Below, one piece after another: positions 16,073 through 25,253 of a DNA stretch of 51,773 bases. The notes below the pieces were generated by a model that was not told where the DNA came from, did no database searches, and saw only the letters and a list, made by a program, of their open reading frames with translations. The stretch lies in the NCBI GenBank assembly GCA_009377745.1, contig WHTK01000024.1, positions 1 through 51,773 of the forward strand. Reading direction: 5' to 3'. The stretch is from Dehalococcoidia bacterium. GTDB taxonomy: Bacteria > Chloroflexota > Dehalococcoidia > DSTF01 > WHTK01. Position 1 is the stretch's first letter. Each line of letters begins with the position of its first letter. The position numbers were made by a program, and so were the translations under genes.

Positions 16073-17413
16073 TTACTCCGTCGCGCCGGTGAAGTTCCAG
16101 CCGCGAATCTTCAGCGCTGGGACGCGCGAGTTGCAGACGAACGACTGCAGCAGCATCGACTCCTTGCCGATGGCCTCGACCTGGCTCATCGCTTCCAGGT
16201 AGCTCTGGGTGAAGCGCAGGTTCTTCACGGGGCCAACGATACGGCCGTCTTCGATCAGGAAGGTGCCGTCGCGGGTCATACCGGTCATGGTGACGTTGAG
16301 CGGGTGCACGGGGCGCGTATACCAGAAGCGGCTGACCCAGACGCCGCGCTTGATCGAGGCGATCATCTCCTGCTTGGTGGCGTCGCCCGTGGCCATGAAG
16401 AGGTTGAGCGGCAGCGCGCCCTCGGTGTTGCCGGCGGGCAGGGCGTGGCCGGTCGACGGGTGGCCGCCGATGCCTCCGTAATAGGTGTCCCAAGCGACGT
16501 CGCCGGCGATGCCGTTCTTGACGTGATCGACGCGCTGGCGGGCGACACCTTCGCCATCGAAGGGCGAGGGGACGCCGTCCAGCGAGAGGCCGTCATCCCA
16601 GATCGAGACGTTCTCGCCCATGACGCGCTCGCCCAGGCGTCCCGACATGAAGCTGCGCTTTTCGAGGAAGGCCTGGGCGCCGAAGGAGAGGTAGGAGAAG
16701 TAGTCCATCATGTCGGCGACGGCGTACTCCTCGAGGATGACGTCGTAGGTGCCGGGCTCCAGCATCCGCGGGTCAGCCCCTCGTCGGCACTTGTCGATTG
16801 CCTCCGCCGCCAGGACGGCGCCATCGATGCTCTCGGCATACAGCGTCAGGCGCTCGGCGTTGCCGCTAGAGGTTTCGCCCATGACGACGGTGTTGATGTC
16901 GGCGCTGGCCTCGCGGTGGTAGGCCCAAACGCCGAGGGAGTTCAGGACGGCCGACTCGCTTTCGGCGGTACGGAAAGCGCCGGCCGCTACCAGACGCTCG
17001 GCGACGGCGGCCTCGCAGATACGTCGGACGACTTCGGCGCGCTGCTCCGGCGAGAACGCGGCCGTGCGCGGGTTATAGGCATCGACGCGCTGGACCGGCG
17101 CCGGTCCGGGCAAGGAAGTGAATTCGTCGTTGGCCTGCTGCAGACGGGCGAGGGCGACGGCGCGTTGGGCGACCTGACGCAGCCCCTCATCCGAGACGAC
17201 ATCCGTGGCCGCGACGCCGATCTTCTTGCCGAGCACGGCGCGCACGCTGACCGAGGTGTCGGTCTCCTGGACATTCTGGTGGATGTAGTTGTTGGCGAAT
17301 CGGGTGAGCGCAGAAGTGCCGCTGGCGGCCAGAACCTCGGTCTGATCCGCCTCGGAAGCGGCCAGGACGGTGCGGGCCAGGCGCTGGAGTTCGTGCTCGC
17401 CGTGCAGTGCCAT
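16073..17413 (-). CDS. TldE/PmbA-type metallopeptidase homologue
   Basis: A 446-residue TldD/TldE family member: N-terminal RFANNYIHQNVQETDTSVSVRAVLGKKIGVAAT typical of the fold, then PSPFDGEGVARQRVDHVKNG and a C-terminal GTFLIEDGRIVGPVKNLRFTQS. It lacks the HExxxH zinc motif of TldD, so it is the non-catalytic TldE type. It is a third member beside the tldD and pmbA genes at 36128 and 40359, with no TldD partner of its own. The start is ATG 17413. Confidence 0.88.
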   Translation of the reverse strand: MALHGEHELQRLARTVLAASEADQTEVLAASGTSALTRFANNYIHQNVQETDTSVSVRAVLGKKIGVAATDVVSDEGLRQVAQRAVALARLQQANDEFTSLPGPAPVQRVDAYNPRTAAFSPEQRAEVVRRICEAAVAERLVAAGAFRTAESESAVLNSLGVWAYHREASADINTVVMGETSSGNAERLTLYAESIDGAVLAAEAIDKCRRGADPRMLEPGTYDVILEEYAVADMMDYFSYLSFGAQAFLEKRSFMSGRLGERVMGENVSIWDDGLSLDGVPSPFDGEGVARQRVDHVKNGIAGDVAWDTYYGGIGGHPSTGHALPAGNTEGALPLNLFMATGDATKQEMIASIKRGVWVSRFWYTRPVHPLNVTMTGMTRDGTFLIEDGRIVGPVKNLRFTQSYLEAMSQVEAIGKESMLLQSFVCNSRVPALKIRGWNFTGATE

Positions 17414-17522
17414 CGCGAGAAGAATAAGCCATCATCGAGGCTTAAGACATAGGATATACGCGACGCATGCTCAATCTGCTATGCCTTTGCTCTATGGCAG
17501 GCGTCCTGTACGCTGACGGAGC

Positions 17523-18809
17523 GTGACTCAAACTCCCCGAAAACCAAGATTCTTCCTCGGCTGGACCGTTGTGGCGGTTGCCGCCCTCGGCGCCTTCTCA
17601 GAGGTGGCCTTCTTCAACCCCGTGCTCGGCGTATTCATCCCCGAGTTCGAGCGCGAATTCGGTTGGAGCCGCACCGAGATATCGGCGGCGGTAACGGTCG
17701 GGTCGCTGGTAGGGGCGATCTTTGCGCCCTTTTTCGGGCCGCTGGTAGACCGTTACGGCGGCAAGCCCTTCGTGGTTGGCGGTTGCCTGATCATGGCGGC
17801 CGGGCTCATTTGCCTGTCGCTGATGCAGGAGGCGTGGCAGTTCTTCGTCATCTACGCCATCGGCCGCGGCGCGGCATCCGGCATCATCAGCCTGGCGATC
17901 GGTGTGACGGTGAGCAAGTGGTTCATCCGCAAGCGAGGCTACGCCGTGGGACTGACGTTCGTGGGCACCCGCTGTGGCTTCGCGCTGCTGCCGATCGGCG
18001 TGCAGCTGCTGATCCAGTCGTACGACTGGCGGACCGGCGCGGTTGCCCTGGCGGCGGTGGTAGTCGTTTGCGGCGTCCTGCCAGCGCTGTTCTGGCTCTA
18101 TCCGCGTCCGGAGCGCTACGGCCTGGAGCCGGACGGCGACGCGCCTCTGCCTCCTATGATGGCGGGTCAGCCACGCCCGGTGCGTGAGGTGAGCTGGACC
18201 CGGCACGAAGCCATCCACACGAAGGCGTTCTGGCTCCTCACCCTGGCGGTCGCGATCCAGCAGTGGGCCGGCGGGGCGATCAATCTGCATCAAATACCGC
18301 ACCTCGTCGATAGCGGCCTGACGCCGGAGGCCGCGGCGCTGGTGATCAGCGTCCTGGCGGTCTTCGGTGGCGCCGGGGCGCTGTTCGAGGGCCTCCTCGA
18401 CGCCAGGATCGGGGCGCGCTGGACGATGGCTATCGGTCTGCTGGGCTCCGCCATCGGCATGGTGATCCTGATGAACGTCCACAGCGTGGCGATGGGCCTG
18501 CTGTTCGCGGCGGTCTACGGCGCCTCCTTCGGGATGATGGTGACCAGCGGCCAGATCGTCTTCGCGGATTACTTCGGCAGAGAGGCGCTGGGGGCGATCC
18601 GGGGCACGTCGGCGCCGATCCAGTTCAGCTTTAACGCCGTGGGCCCGCTGATGGCCGGCGTGGCCTTCGACGTGACTGGCAACTACCTGGCGGCCTTCAT
18701 CCCCTTCACGATCGGCTACCTGCTGGCCGCGGCTGCCCTGGCGATGGCGCAAAAGCCCAAGCTGCCCGCCGGCCGCGAGCTGACGCCGGTCATCGAGCCG
18801 GCAGGGTAG
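17523..18809 (+). CDS. MFS transporter (OFA/monocarboxylate-like)
   Basis: A 428-residue major facilitator with about twelve membrane segments. The A-like motif GPLVDRYGGKPFVVGG lies near residues 73-88 after WSRTEISAAVTVGSLVGAIFAP, a pattern seen in the oxalate/formate and monocarboxylate MFS subgroups. The substrate cannot be deduced. It starts at GTG 17523 and is divergent from the TldE gene, sharing a 109-base gap. It converges on smpB across a repeat-filled gap. Confidence 0.88.
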   Translation: MTQTPRKPRFFLGWTVVAVAALGAFSEVAFFNPVLGVFIPEFEREFGWSRTEISAAVTVGSLVGAIFAPFFGPLVDRYGGKPFVVGGCLIMAAGLICLSLMQEAWQFFVIYAIGRGAASGIISLAIGVTVSKWFIRKRGYAVGLTFVGTRCGFALLPIGVQLLIQSYDWRTGAVALAAVVVVCGVLPALFWLYPRPERYGLEPDGDAPLPPMMAGQPRPVREVSWTRHEAIHTKAFWLLTLAVAIQQWAGGAINLHQIPHLVDSGLTPEAAALVISVLAVFGGAGALFEGLLDARIGARWTMAIGLLGSAIGMVILMNVHSVAMGLLFAAVYGASFGMMVTSGQIVFADYFGREALGAIRGTSAPIQFSFNAVGPLMAGVAFDVTGNYLAAFIPFTIGYLLAAAALAMAQKPKLPAGRELTPVIEPAG

Positions 18810-18832
18810 GGAGTAGACATAACTTGCCGCCG

Positions 18833-18952
18833 CACGTGGGGACGAACCCTTTAGGTCCGTCCGAGACGACGGCACGTCGTCTCATCCTCCTACGAGGATC
18901 GAAATGTCGGAGCGCCCCACGGACGGAGCTAAGGCTGCGTCCCTACGTGGTA
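18833..18952. repeat. Inverted pair of family A repeats
   Basis: Left arm 18835-18863 ends TTTAGGTCCGTCCG; right arm 18920-18950 begins CGGACGGAGCTAA and ends GCGTCCCTACGTGG. A further perfect palindrome GAGACGAC/GTCGTCTC lies between. Other copies are at 22332 and 28134. It separates convergent mfs and smpB and may also act as a terminator. Confidence 0.7.
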
Positions 18953-18990
18953 CCTATCGGGCAAGGGCAGGGCAGCACTCGACATAACGT

Positions 18991-19494
18991 TTACTTCGTC
19001 CTGACGCCGGTCGTGCGCTGGCGTAGCGCTCGCTCGATCTCGCGGTCCGCGTCGCGTTTGGCGATGACTTCGCGCTTGTCGTACTGACGGCGGCCACGGG
19101 CCACCGCGATCTCGACTTTTGCCAGGCCATCCTTGAGATATAGGCGCAGCGGGATGATCGTCAGGCCTTTCTCGTTGACCTGGCGCGTAAGCTCGCGGAT
19201 CTGGGACCGATGTAGCAGCAAACGACGCGGGCGGCGCGGCTCGTGACCGAAGCGGGCGGACGGCGCGTACTCGGCGATATGGGCGCCGTTGAGCCAGAGA
19301 TCTCCCTTTTCCGGCCGGGCAAACGCCTCCTGCAGGCTGACCTTGCCTTCACGCACGGACTTGATCTCGCTGCCGGTGAGGACAACGCCGGCCTCGTAGC
19401 GATCGAGGATCTCGTAGTCGTGCAGGGCGCGGCGATTGACGGCGATGTCCCTGTGATTGGCTGTGGCAGCCTTAGCCGCGGACGGTTTCGCCAT
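18991..19494 (-). CDS. smpB: SsrA-binding protein SmpB
   Basis: SmpB binds tmRNA and delivers it to stalled ribosomes. The 167-residue product has the family core: HDYEILDRYEAGVVLTGSEI, KSVREGKVSLQEAFA, LLLHRSQIREL, then LTIIPLRLYLKDGLAKVEIA and the basic tail RRQYDKREVIAKRDADREI. Length is normal. It lies 39 bases downstream of the ctpA stop on the same strand, probably in one operon. No ssrA gene was seen nearby. Confidence 0.97.
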   Translation of the reverse strand: MAKPSAAKAATANHRDIAVNRRALHDYEILDRYEAGVVLTGSEIKSVREGKVSLQEAFARPEKGDLWLNGAHIAEYAPSARFGHEPRRPRRLLLHRSQIRELTRQVNEKGLTIIPLRLYLKDGLAKVEIAVARGRRQYDKREVIAKRDADREIERALRQRTTGVRTK

Positions 19495-19533
19495 CTCTTA
19501 GTACCTGGATTTTGTAGGCTGGGCCGGCCGTGG

Positions 19534-20786
19534 TTACGGCGCGCGCACCTGGCCGCGCAGCACCTCGATGGCGCGGAACATCTGCGGGTCACGGCGCAGG
19601 TCGATATCCTCGTCCGACGGGATAACTTCGATGTCGGGGCGGATGCCTACCTTGTCGATCAGGGTGCCGTTGGGTGTTAGCCACTGGGCAATGGTGACGA
19701 AGAGGGCGCCGCCATCGGGCAGCTCACGCGGCGTGTTGACGGTGCCCTTGCCGAAGCTCTTCTCGCCGATGACCGTGGCGCGGGCGTTCTCCTGCAGCGC
19801 GGCTGCCAGGACCTCGGAGGCGCTGGCGCTGAAGCGGTCCTGGAGGATGACGATCGGCACGTCCGGTGCGACCTGCCCCGACTTCGCGACATAAGAAGTC
19901 TCGCGGCCGTCGCCGTCGCGCTGGATGAGGATGGTGCCATTGTCGAGGAAGAGGTCGGCAGAGCTGATGGTGGAAGCGAGGTTGCCGCCAAGGTTGCGGC
20001 GCACATCGATGATCAAGCCGCGGGCGCCCTGGTCAACGACCTCCCGCACCGCGGCCTCGAGCTCCTGGGCGGTGCGAGGCGTGAACTCGCGGATCTGGAC
20101 GTAGCCGAGGCCGCTGACGGCCTGACCACCGGCGTCTCGCAGCGAGCCGCCCGGAGGGACGGTTGAGACGCTCTCTACCTGGACGCGAGCGCGAGTGAGC
20201 TTGTAATCCTCGATCCTGCCGTCGTCGTGCGTGATGCTGATCGTGACGTCGGTGCCGCGAGGACCGCGGATGCGCAGCACCGTCCTCTCGACGTTCCAAC
20301 CCTCGGTCGATTCGCCATCGACAGCGGTGATAACGTCACCCGTGGTGAGGCCGGCCCTTTCGGCGGGTGTGTCCTTGATCGGCGCGACGATGACGATGTC
20401 TTCGCCTTGCTGGGAGATCGTGGCGCCAATGCCGTCGAAGCTGCCGGTCAGCGCGGTGTCGAGCTCAAAGCTGGTTGGGTCGACATAAAAAGTCCCGGAA
20501 TCATTGAGGACGTTGAGCATGCCTGGATGGCCGCCTCGTAGAGAGTCTGGTCGTCCAGATTGTCTTGCCTGGCATAGTCGCGGCTGAGGATGTCGCGGAT
20601 GCGGTTGAGGATCGAGAAATCGAACTCGTCTGAGGATGCCGCAACGGACGTCGAGGAGCCGGCGTTGGACTCACGGCCCAGGATGAAGGCGCCGAGCGCG
20701 ATGACGGTGACCGCAAGGACGGCGGCCAGGCCCATGAGGAACTTGGTCAGCCGGTCTTTGCCAGGACGAGCCGGAGCTTCTTGCAC
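19534..20786 (-). pseudogene. ctpA: S41 carboxy-terminal processing peptidase (CtpA), one-base frameshift
   Basis: Two frames together make a normal CtpA. The first, from GTG 20786, gives an N-terminal membrane anchor (LMGLAAVLAVTVIALGAFIL) and the start of the helical domain ending LYEAAIQ. The second continues from GMLNVLNDSGTFYVDP through a PDZ domain (FDGIGATISQQG) to the peptidase core, with the catalytic serine in SASASE and lysine in GEKSFGKGTV. The switch is near 20521-20526 and needs one missing base (CAGGCATG versus CAG-GGC-ATG). It may be inactivated or a sequencing error; the rest is well preserved. Confidence 0.8.
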
Positions 20787-21025
20787 CGCAACACCCCCAC
20801 TATTTCTGCAAAGAGTCTAGCATGGCGCCCTGAGGGTCGCTAGCTTGGAGCATGTCTCGTGGGAGGGCCACCCACTATGGGACTTCGGAATCAACCTCGT
20901 GCATCCAGGGATGCGATAATGCGCTACATAACATATATAGTGCGAAGTATAGTTACAGGCTTAAGTATGGCTCTCCTGGTCAGCCAGGATTAGCCCGGAC
21001 GTATTTGGCGCAGGGTTCTTGAGCT
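20787..21025. other. Intergenic gap between divergent ctpA and aac(3)
   Basis: No gene was found here. An AT-rich patch (20925-20965) and a small hairpin TCCTGG-TCAG-CCAGGA (20973-20988) suggest promoter or leader sequence for aac(3). GATAAT near 20915 is a candidate -10, but no good -35 stands at the right distance. Confidence 0.35.
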
Positions 21026-21877
21026 ATGACAAATCGAAACGTAACCCAGCAAGACATTCAGGCTGCGATCCGCGAGCTGGGATTGTCTGGTCGACCGCTC
21101 TGCGTCCATTCCTCGCTGAGGTCGTTTGGCTGGGTGGATGGTGGCGCCGACACGGTAATCGACGCGTTGCTGGCGGAAGGCTGCACGGTCCTGGCACCAA
21201 CGATGTCCTGGCATTTCGAGGTGGGTCCGCCGGCGCACCTCAGGCCGGTGCGCAACGGCCGCGACTACGAGAAGTGGGATCGTGAGCACCCGGACGGCGC
21301 GGGGAGGGACGCATCTCTAATCTACACACCGGAGTCAAATGAGATAAGCGCCAAATGGATGGGTGCCATACCGGTCGTGCTCCTCCAGAGGCCCGACAGG
21401 CAGCGTGGCAACGACCCGATGGGTTCGTTCTCGGCTGTGGGACCGCTAGCTCGAGAGCTGGTACATGAGCAGACAGCCCGTGACCCCTTCGCACAATTTC
21501 GGGCGCTGGCGGAGCACAGTGGATCCGTCGTGTTGATGGGTGTCGGCCTCGACAGGCTAACGCTACTTCACCAGGCGGAGGAGTTGGCTGGCCGCAATCT
21601 GTTTATGCGCTGGGCAAACGACGCAAACGGCGTCCCCGCTCCAGTGTACCGAGGTGGCTGCTCTGCTGGGTTCACGCGGCTGGAGCCCTTCCTGGCTCAT
21701 CTGATTCGCGAAACGACGGTTGGCGTCAGCCTCTGGAAGGTGTTGCCGGTCAGAGAGACGGTCGGCGCAGCGTCCGAGGTCATCCGAAACCGGCCCGAGA
21801 TCACGCATTGTGATGATCCAGAGTGCCGCGACTGCAACGATGCTGTGCTGGGTGGCCCAATTCTCGATGGCTTCTGA
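21026..21877 (+). CDS. AAC(3)-family N-acetyltransferase
   Basis: A 283-residue homologue of aminoglycoside 3-N-acetyltransferases. The family start LCVHSSLRSFGWVDGGADTV (residues 25-44) is followed by a YTPESNEISAKWMG region and FSAVGPLARELV around residue 140, near the expected acceptor site. Many such proteins acetylate other substrates, such as antibiotic-like or YokD-type compounds, so resistance should not be assumed. The end carries a CDDPECRDC cluster. The last 11 bases overlap the TPR gene. Confidence 0.85.
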   Translation: MTNRNVTQQDIQAAIRELGLSGRPLCVHSSLRSFGWVDGGADTVIDALLAEGCTVLAPTMSWHFEVGPPAHLRPVRNGRDYEKWDREHPDGAGRDASLIYTPESNEISAKWMGAIPVVLLQRPDRQRGNDPMGSFSAVGPLARELVHEQTARDPFAQFRALAEHSGSVVLMGVGLDRLTLLHQAEELAGRNLFMRWANDANGVPAPVYRGGCSAGFTRLEPFLAHLIRETTVGVSLWKVLPVRETVGAASEVIRNRPEITHCDDPECRDCNDAVLGGPILDGF

Positions 21878-22295
21878 GGAGGCCCGCGAGGCACTGAGAC
21901 GCGCCCAGGCGCTGCACACAGAGCGTAAGACAGACGAGGCGCTGCGGGAGGCGCGTCGAGCGCTGGAGCTCGCGCCGGATTATGTCGAGGCGCTGACCTA
22001 CTACGGCACGACGCTGATCACGCGCAAGCTGACGTTCGCCGATGGCCTGGCTGCCCTGGAGCGAGCCGCCGAGCTGGCCCCGGACGACCCTGGCGTCAAC
22101 TACAGCCTCGGCTGGTGCTACGAGTTCGTGGCGTACCGGCTCGAGAAGCAATCGATGCAGCCGTACCGCGACCCGTATGCGCTCTACGAGCTGGCGGCGC
22201 AGCGGCTGCAGCGCTGCATTGACCTCAACCCGGAGCAAGGTCTACAAGACGACGCGCAGGACCTCCTCGACAGCATCAAGGCGCGCCTCGAATAG
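21867..22295 (+). CDS. TPR repeat protein
   Basis: A 142-residue soluble protein of tetratricopeptide repeats: ALRRAQALHTERKTDEALRE, ARRALELAPDYVEALTYYG and AALERAAELAPDDPGVNYSLG. I start it at ATG 21867, inside the end of the AAC(3) gene, because residues upstream of that ATG come from the overlapping frame and break the repeat pattern. TPR proteins act as binding scaffolds; no partner is evident. Confidence 0.75.
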   Translation: MASEEAREALRRAQALHTERKTDEALREARRALELAPDYVEALTYYGTTLITRKLTFADGLAALERAAELAPDDPGVNYSLGWCYEFVAYRLEKQSMQPYRDPYALYELAAQRLQRCIDLNPEQGLQDDAQDLLDSIKARLE

Positions 22296-22331
22296 TTATG
22301 TCGAGTTCTACCCTGCCAATGTTACGTGCCT

Positions 22332-22391
22332 CGGACGGAAGCTAAAGCTGCGTCCCTACGAGCATTGTCGGCAACCTGCCCGATTGCCAGA
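22332..22391. repeat. Family A half-repeat followed by a short octamer array
   Basis: 22332-22360 matches the right arm of the family A hairpin at 28134 (CGGACGGA...GCTGCGTCCCTACG). 22376-22391 holds two octamers CTGCCCGA and TTGCCAGA, related to the nuo arrays. No opposite arm is seen, so this is a solo copy between convergent genes. Confidence 0.6.
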
Positions 22392-22420
22392 CTGCTGGGG
22401 CGGTACGGGAGGGATGGCGG

Positions 22421-22660
22421 CTACGCGTCCGGGAAGGAAACCAGCGACGTGGTGCTCTGGATGCCGTCCACGGTGCGGATCTGGGTGCTGAGGATCGGTG
22501 GCACGTCCACCAGGTTGGGCACGTCCAGCTCGACGATGATGTCGTACGGGCCCATGACCTCGTGCACTTCGGTGACGCCCTTGATCCCGACCAGCGCATC
22601 GTAGACTCGCTTGGTGGCGCCGGGATCCGTTACGACAAGTACGTATGCTTTAACCGACAT
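22421..22660 (-). CDS. Stand-alone Lrp/AsnC ligand-binding (RAM) domain protein
   Basis: A 79-residue protein consisting only of the RAM domain of Lrp/AsnC regulators: KAYVLVVTDPGATKRVYDAL, GVTEVHEVMGPYDIIVELDV and DGIQSTTSLVSF. There is no DNA-binding domain. Start ATG 22660 follows AAGGAG. Stand-alone RAM proteins oligomerise and bind amino acids. The gene is divergent from the CBS-korAB operon and shares a 200-base promoter region with it. Confidence 0.85.
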   Translation of the reverse strand: MSVKAYVLVVTDPGATKRVYDALVGIKGVTEVHEVMGPYDIIVELDVPNLVDVPPILSTQIRTVDGIQSTTSLVSFPDA

Positions 22661-22864
22661 GGGTCCGCTCCTTACTGTCGCGAAAATACACGCCCTGCGC
22701 TGCCGGGTCAATCGAGGTCCTGTTAACTCTGGGTTACCAGCGGCTTCAGGCAGCCGCGGTTACCAATCCAAGGCTGATTTAGTGTAGAATTGATAAGCGA
22801 GTCGCACTTTGCGCACCGTGCTGCCCGGTACACCGGGCGCAGTCGCTGAGAGTTAAGAGGATCC

Positions 22865-23347
22865 TTGGCAACCGAGCCTGACATCGTCAGAGGGACGTTC
22901 AAGACCGACCCGATTAGCGCTTTAGGTCTCCCGGCTCCCGTTTCGATTGGCAAACGCGCGACCATTGGTGAGGCCCTTGTCGCCGTGCAGCAGCACCGTC
23001 AGGGCTACGTGTTGATCCTCGATGATGGCCGCCCGGCCGGCATCATGAGCGAACGCGAAGTCGTCATGAAGATTGTGGCGCGCGACGTGAAGTACGACAG
23101 CAACGTCGCCGAGTTTATCTCTCCCGTGCCGGGAACGCTGACCAGCAGCGAGACGATAGCGCGGGCCGTCAACCTCATGATCGAAAAGGGGGTCGACAAC
23201 ATCCCCATCGTCGATGCCGCCGGCAAGGCCACGGCCGTGCTTCGGACTCTCGATGTCATTCATTTCTTAGCGGAGGCCTTCCCGGAGCAGATCCTCAACC
23301 TGCCACCGCGGCCTCATCAGAAGCTGCTTAAACCGGAGGGTGGGTAA
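22865..23347 (+). CDS. CBS-domain protein heading the korAB operon
   Basis: A 160-residue protein with two CBS motifs: ATIGEALVAVQQHRQGYVLI followed by GRPAGIMSEREVVMKIV, and SETIARAVNLMIEKGVDNIPIVD. Paired CBS modules sense adenine nucleotides. It starts at TTG 22865 (AGAGGATCC upstream). Its stop directly abuts the TTG start of korA, so it is co-translated with korA. A role in energy-dependent control of KorAB is inference. A second CBS protein ends the cluster at 26375. Confidence 0.88.
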   Translation: MATEPDIVRGTFKTDPISALGLPAPVSIGKRATIGEALVAVQQHRQGYVLILDDGRPAGIMSEREVVMKIVARDVKYDSNVAEFISPVPGTLTSSETIARAVNLMIEKGVDNIPIVDAAGKATAVLRTLDVIHFLAEAFPEQILNLPPRPHQKLLKPEGG

Positions 23348-25204
23348 TTGACAACGCTAACCAGGGAAGAACAGCCCGAAGTAATCGACCTTGACCGTGT
23401 GACGATCCGGTTCGCCGGTGACTCCGGTGACGGCATGCAGATCACCGGCACCCAGTTCACCAGGACGTCCGCCGTCTTCGGTAACGACATCAGCACCGTA
23501 CCGGATATCCCAGCCGAGATCCGCGCCCCGCAAGGCTCCCTGCCCGGCGTCAGCGCCTTCCAGGTCAGCTTCTCCAGCTACGACATCTTCACCCCCGGTG
23601 ACGTGCCCGATGCCCTGGTCGCAATGAATCCGGCCGCTCTCAAGGTCCACTTGGCCGACCTGCCCAAGGGCGGCATCCTGGTCTGCAACACCGACGAATT
23701 CAACGAGTCCAACCTCAAGAAGGCCGGCTACACCAGCAACCCGCTCGACGACGGCAGCCTCAGCGCCTACCGTGTCTTTCCAGTGCCGATCGGCACGATG
23801 AACTCGCGCGCCCTCAAGGACGTTGACCTGACGGCGCCGCTAAAGGACCGCTCCAAGAACATGTTCGCCCTGGGTCTGATGTTCTGGATGTACAGCCGCC
23901 CGTTGGAGACCACGATCAAATTCAACGAGCAGTATTACGGCCGCCGCAACCCGGTTGTCGCCGAGGCCAACATCAAGTCGCTCAAGGCCGGCTACAACTA
24001 CGGCGAAACGACCGAGGTCTTCGCGCAGCACTACCACGTGCCGAAGGCGAAGCTGCCAGCCGGCCTCTACCGCAACATCACGGGCAACGAGGCGACGGCG
24101 ATGGGCTTCCTGACGGCTAGCAAGCTCGCCGACCGGCCGCTCTACTACGGCAGCTACCCGATCACGCCCGCCAGCGACATCCTCCACGCCCTGGCCGCTT
24201 TCAAGCGCTTCGGTGTGAAGACCTTCCAGGCTGAAGACGAGATCGCTGCTATTGGCACGGCAATTGGCGCCTCGTTCGGCGGTCTGCTGGGCATGACCGG
24301 CACCAGCGGCCCCGGCATCGCCCTCAAGAGCGAGGCCATCGGTCTGGCCGTGAGCGTAGAGCTGCCGCTGGTGATCATCGATGTACAGCGCTCCGGCCCG
24401 AGCACCGGCATCCCGACGAAGACGGAGCAGGGCGACCTGCTGCAGTGTATGTTCGGCCGTAATAGCGCCGCCCCGGTGGCAATCGTGGCGCCGGCGACCT
24501 CGTCGGACTGCTTCTATATGGCAATCGAGGCCTGGCGCATCGCCATCAAGTACCGCACGCCGGTCATCTTCCTCTCCGACCTCTACCTTGGGGTCGGCTC
24601 CGAGCCGTGGCTGATCCCGAACTACGGCGACCTCGAGAAAATGGACGCCAACTTCGCCACCGACCCGGAGACCTTCAAGCGCTACGCCCGCGACCCTGAG
24701 ACGCTGGCGCCGCCGTGGGCCATCCCCGGCACTCCCGGTCTCGAACACCGCGTCGGCGGTCTGGAGAAGCAGAACATCACCGGCAACGTCAACTACGAGG
24801 CTGAAAACCATGACCTGATGACCAAGCTGCGCGCCGAGAAGATCGAGCGTATTGCCAACGACATCCCCGACCTCGAGGTCTTCGGTGACGAGGGAGGCGG
24901 CGAGTTGCTGGTCCTCGGCTGGGGCAGCACCTACGGTGTCAACCGCACCGCGGTGCAGCGGTCACGGACGGCCGGTCTCAGCGTCTCGCAGGCGCACCTG
25001 CGGTACCTGAATCCCTTCCCGAAGAACCTGGGCGACGTCCTGAGCCGGTTCAAGAAGGTGCTGATCCCGGAGAACAACCTCGGCCAGTTGCAGCTGCTGG
25101 TCCGCGGCCGCTACCTGGTGGATGCCGTGGGCCTGCACCGCGTCACCGGACGCCCCTTCACGATTTCCGAGGTTGAGGTCAAGATCCGCGAGATGCTCGG
25201 CTAG
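23348..25204 (+). CDS. korA: 2-oxoacid:ferredoxin oxidoreductase, fused gamma-alpha subunit
   Basis: KorA with KorB converts 2-oxoglutarate (or a similar 2-oxoacid) and CoA to acyl-CoA, CO2 and reduced ferredoxin. The 618-residue chain has the gamma domain first (IRFAGDSGDGMQITG, residues about 18-200), then the alpha domain (YYGSYPITPASDILHAL; EDEIAAIGTAIGASFGG) and a C-terminal domain (ELLVLGWGSTYGV). This gamma-alpha order is that of the oxygen-tolerant KorAB type of actinobacteria and others. TTG 23348 is used because it abuts the upstream stop and follows GGAGGGTGGG. Confidence 0.95.
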   Translation: MTTLTREEQPEVIDLDRVTIRFAGDSGDGMQITGTQFTRTSAVFGNDISTVPDIPAEIRAPQGSLPGVSAFQVSFSSYDIFTPGDVPDALVAMNPAALKVHLADLPKGGILVCNTDEFNESNLKKAGYTSNPLDDGSLSAYRVFPVPIGTMNSRALKDVDLTAPLKDRSKNMFALGLMFWMYSRPLETTIKFNEQYYGRRNPVVAEANIKSLKAGYNYGETTEVFAQHYHVPKAKLPAGLYRNITGNEATAMGFLTASKLADRPLYYGSYPITPASDILHALAAFKRFGVKTFQAEDEIAAIGTAIGASFGGLLGMTGTSGPGIALKSEAIGLAVSVELPLVIIDVQRSGPSTGIPTKTEQGDLLQCMFGRNSAAPVAIVAPATSSDCFYMAIEAWRIAIKYRTPVIFLSDLYLGVGSEPWLIPNYGDLEKMDANFATDPETFKRYARDPETLAPPWAIPGTPGLEHRVGGLEKQNITGNVNYEAENHDLMTKLRAEKIERIANDIPDLEVFGDEGGGELLVLGWGSTYGVNRTAVQRSRTAGLSVSQAHLRYLNPFPKNLGDVLSRFKKVLIPENNLGQLQLLVRGRYLVDAVGLHRVTGRPFTISEVEVKIREMLG

Positions 25205-25253
25205 GGACAGCCGGACGGACGCGCAAGAAGATATCGAGCATTAAGGAGCAACC

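Noticed and set aside
18810..18990. tmRNA gene next to smpB
   Set aside because: The gap contains only the family A inverted pair; no tRNA-like acceptor end or CCA was seen.
20515..20530. Programmed frameshifting in ctpA
   Set aside because: There is no slippery heptamer or downstream pseudoknot visible; single-base loss is simpler.
21026..21877. Aminoglycoside resistance gene
   Set aside because: The fold is AAC(3)-like, but many relatives act on other substrates and no mobile resistance context is present.
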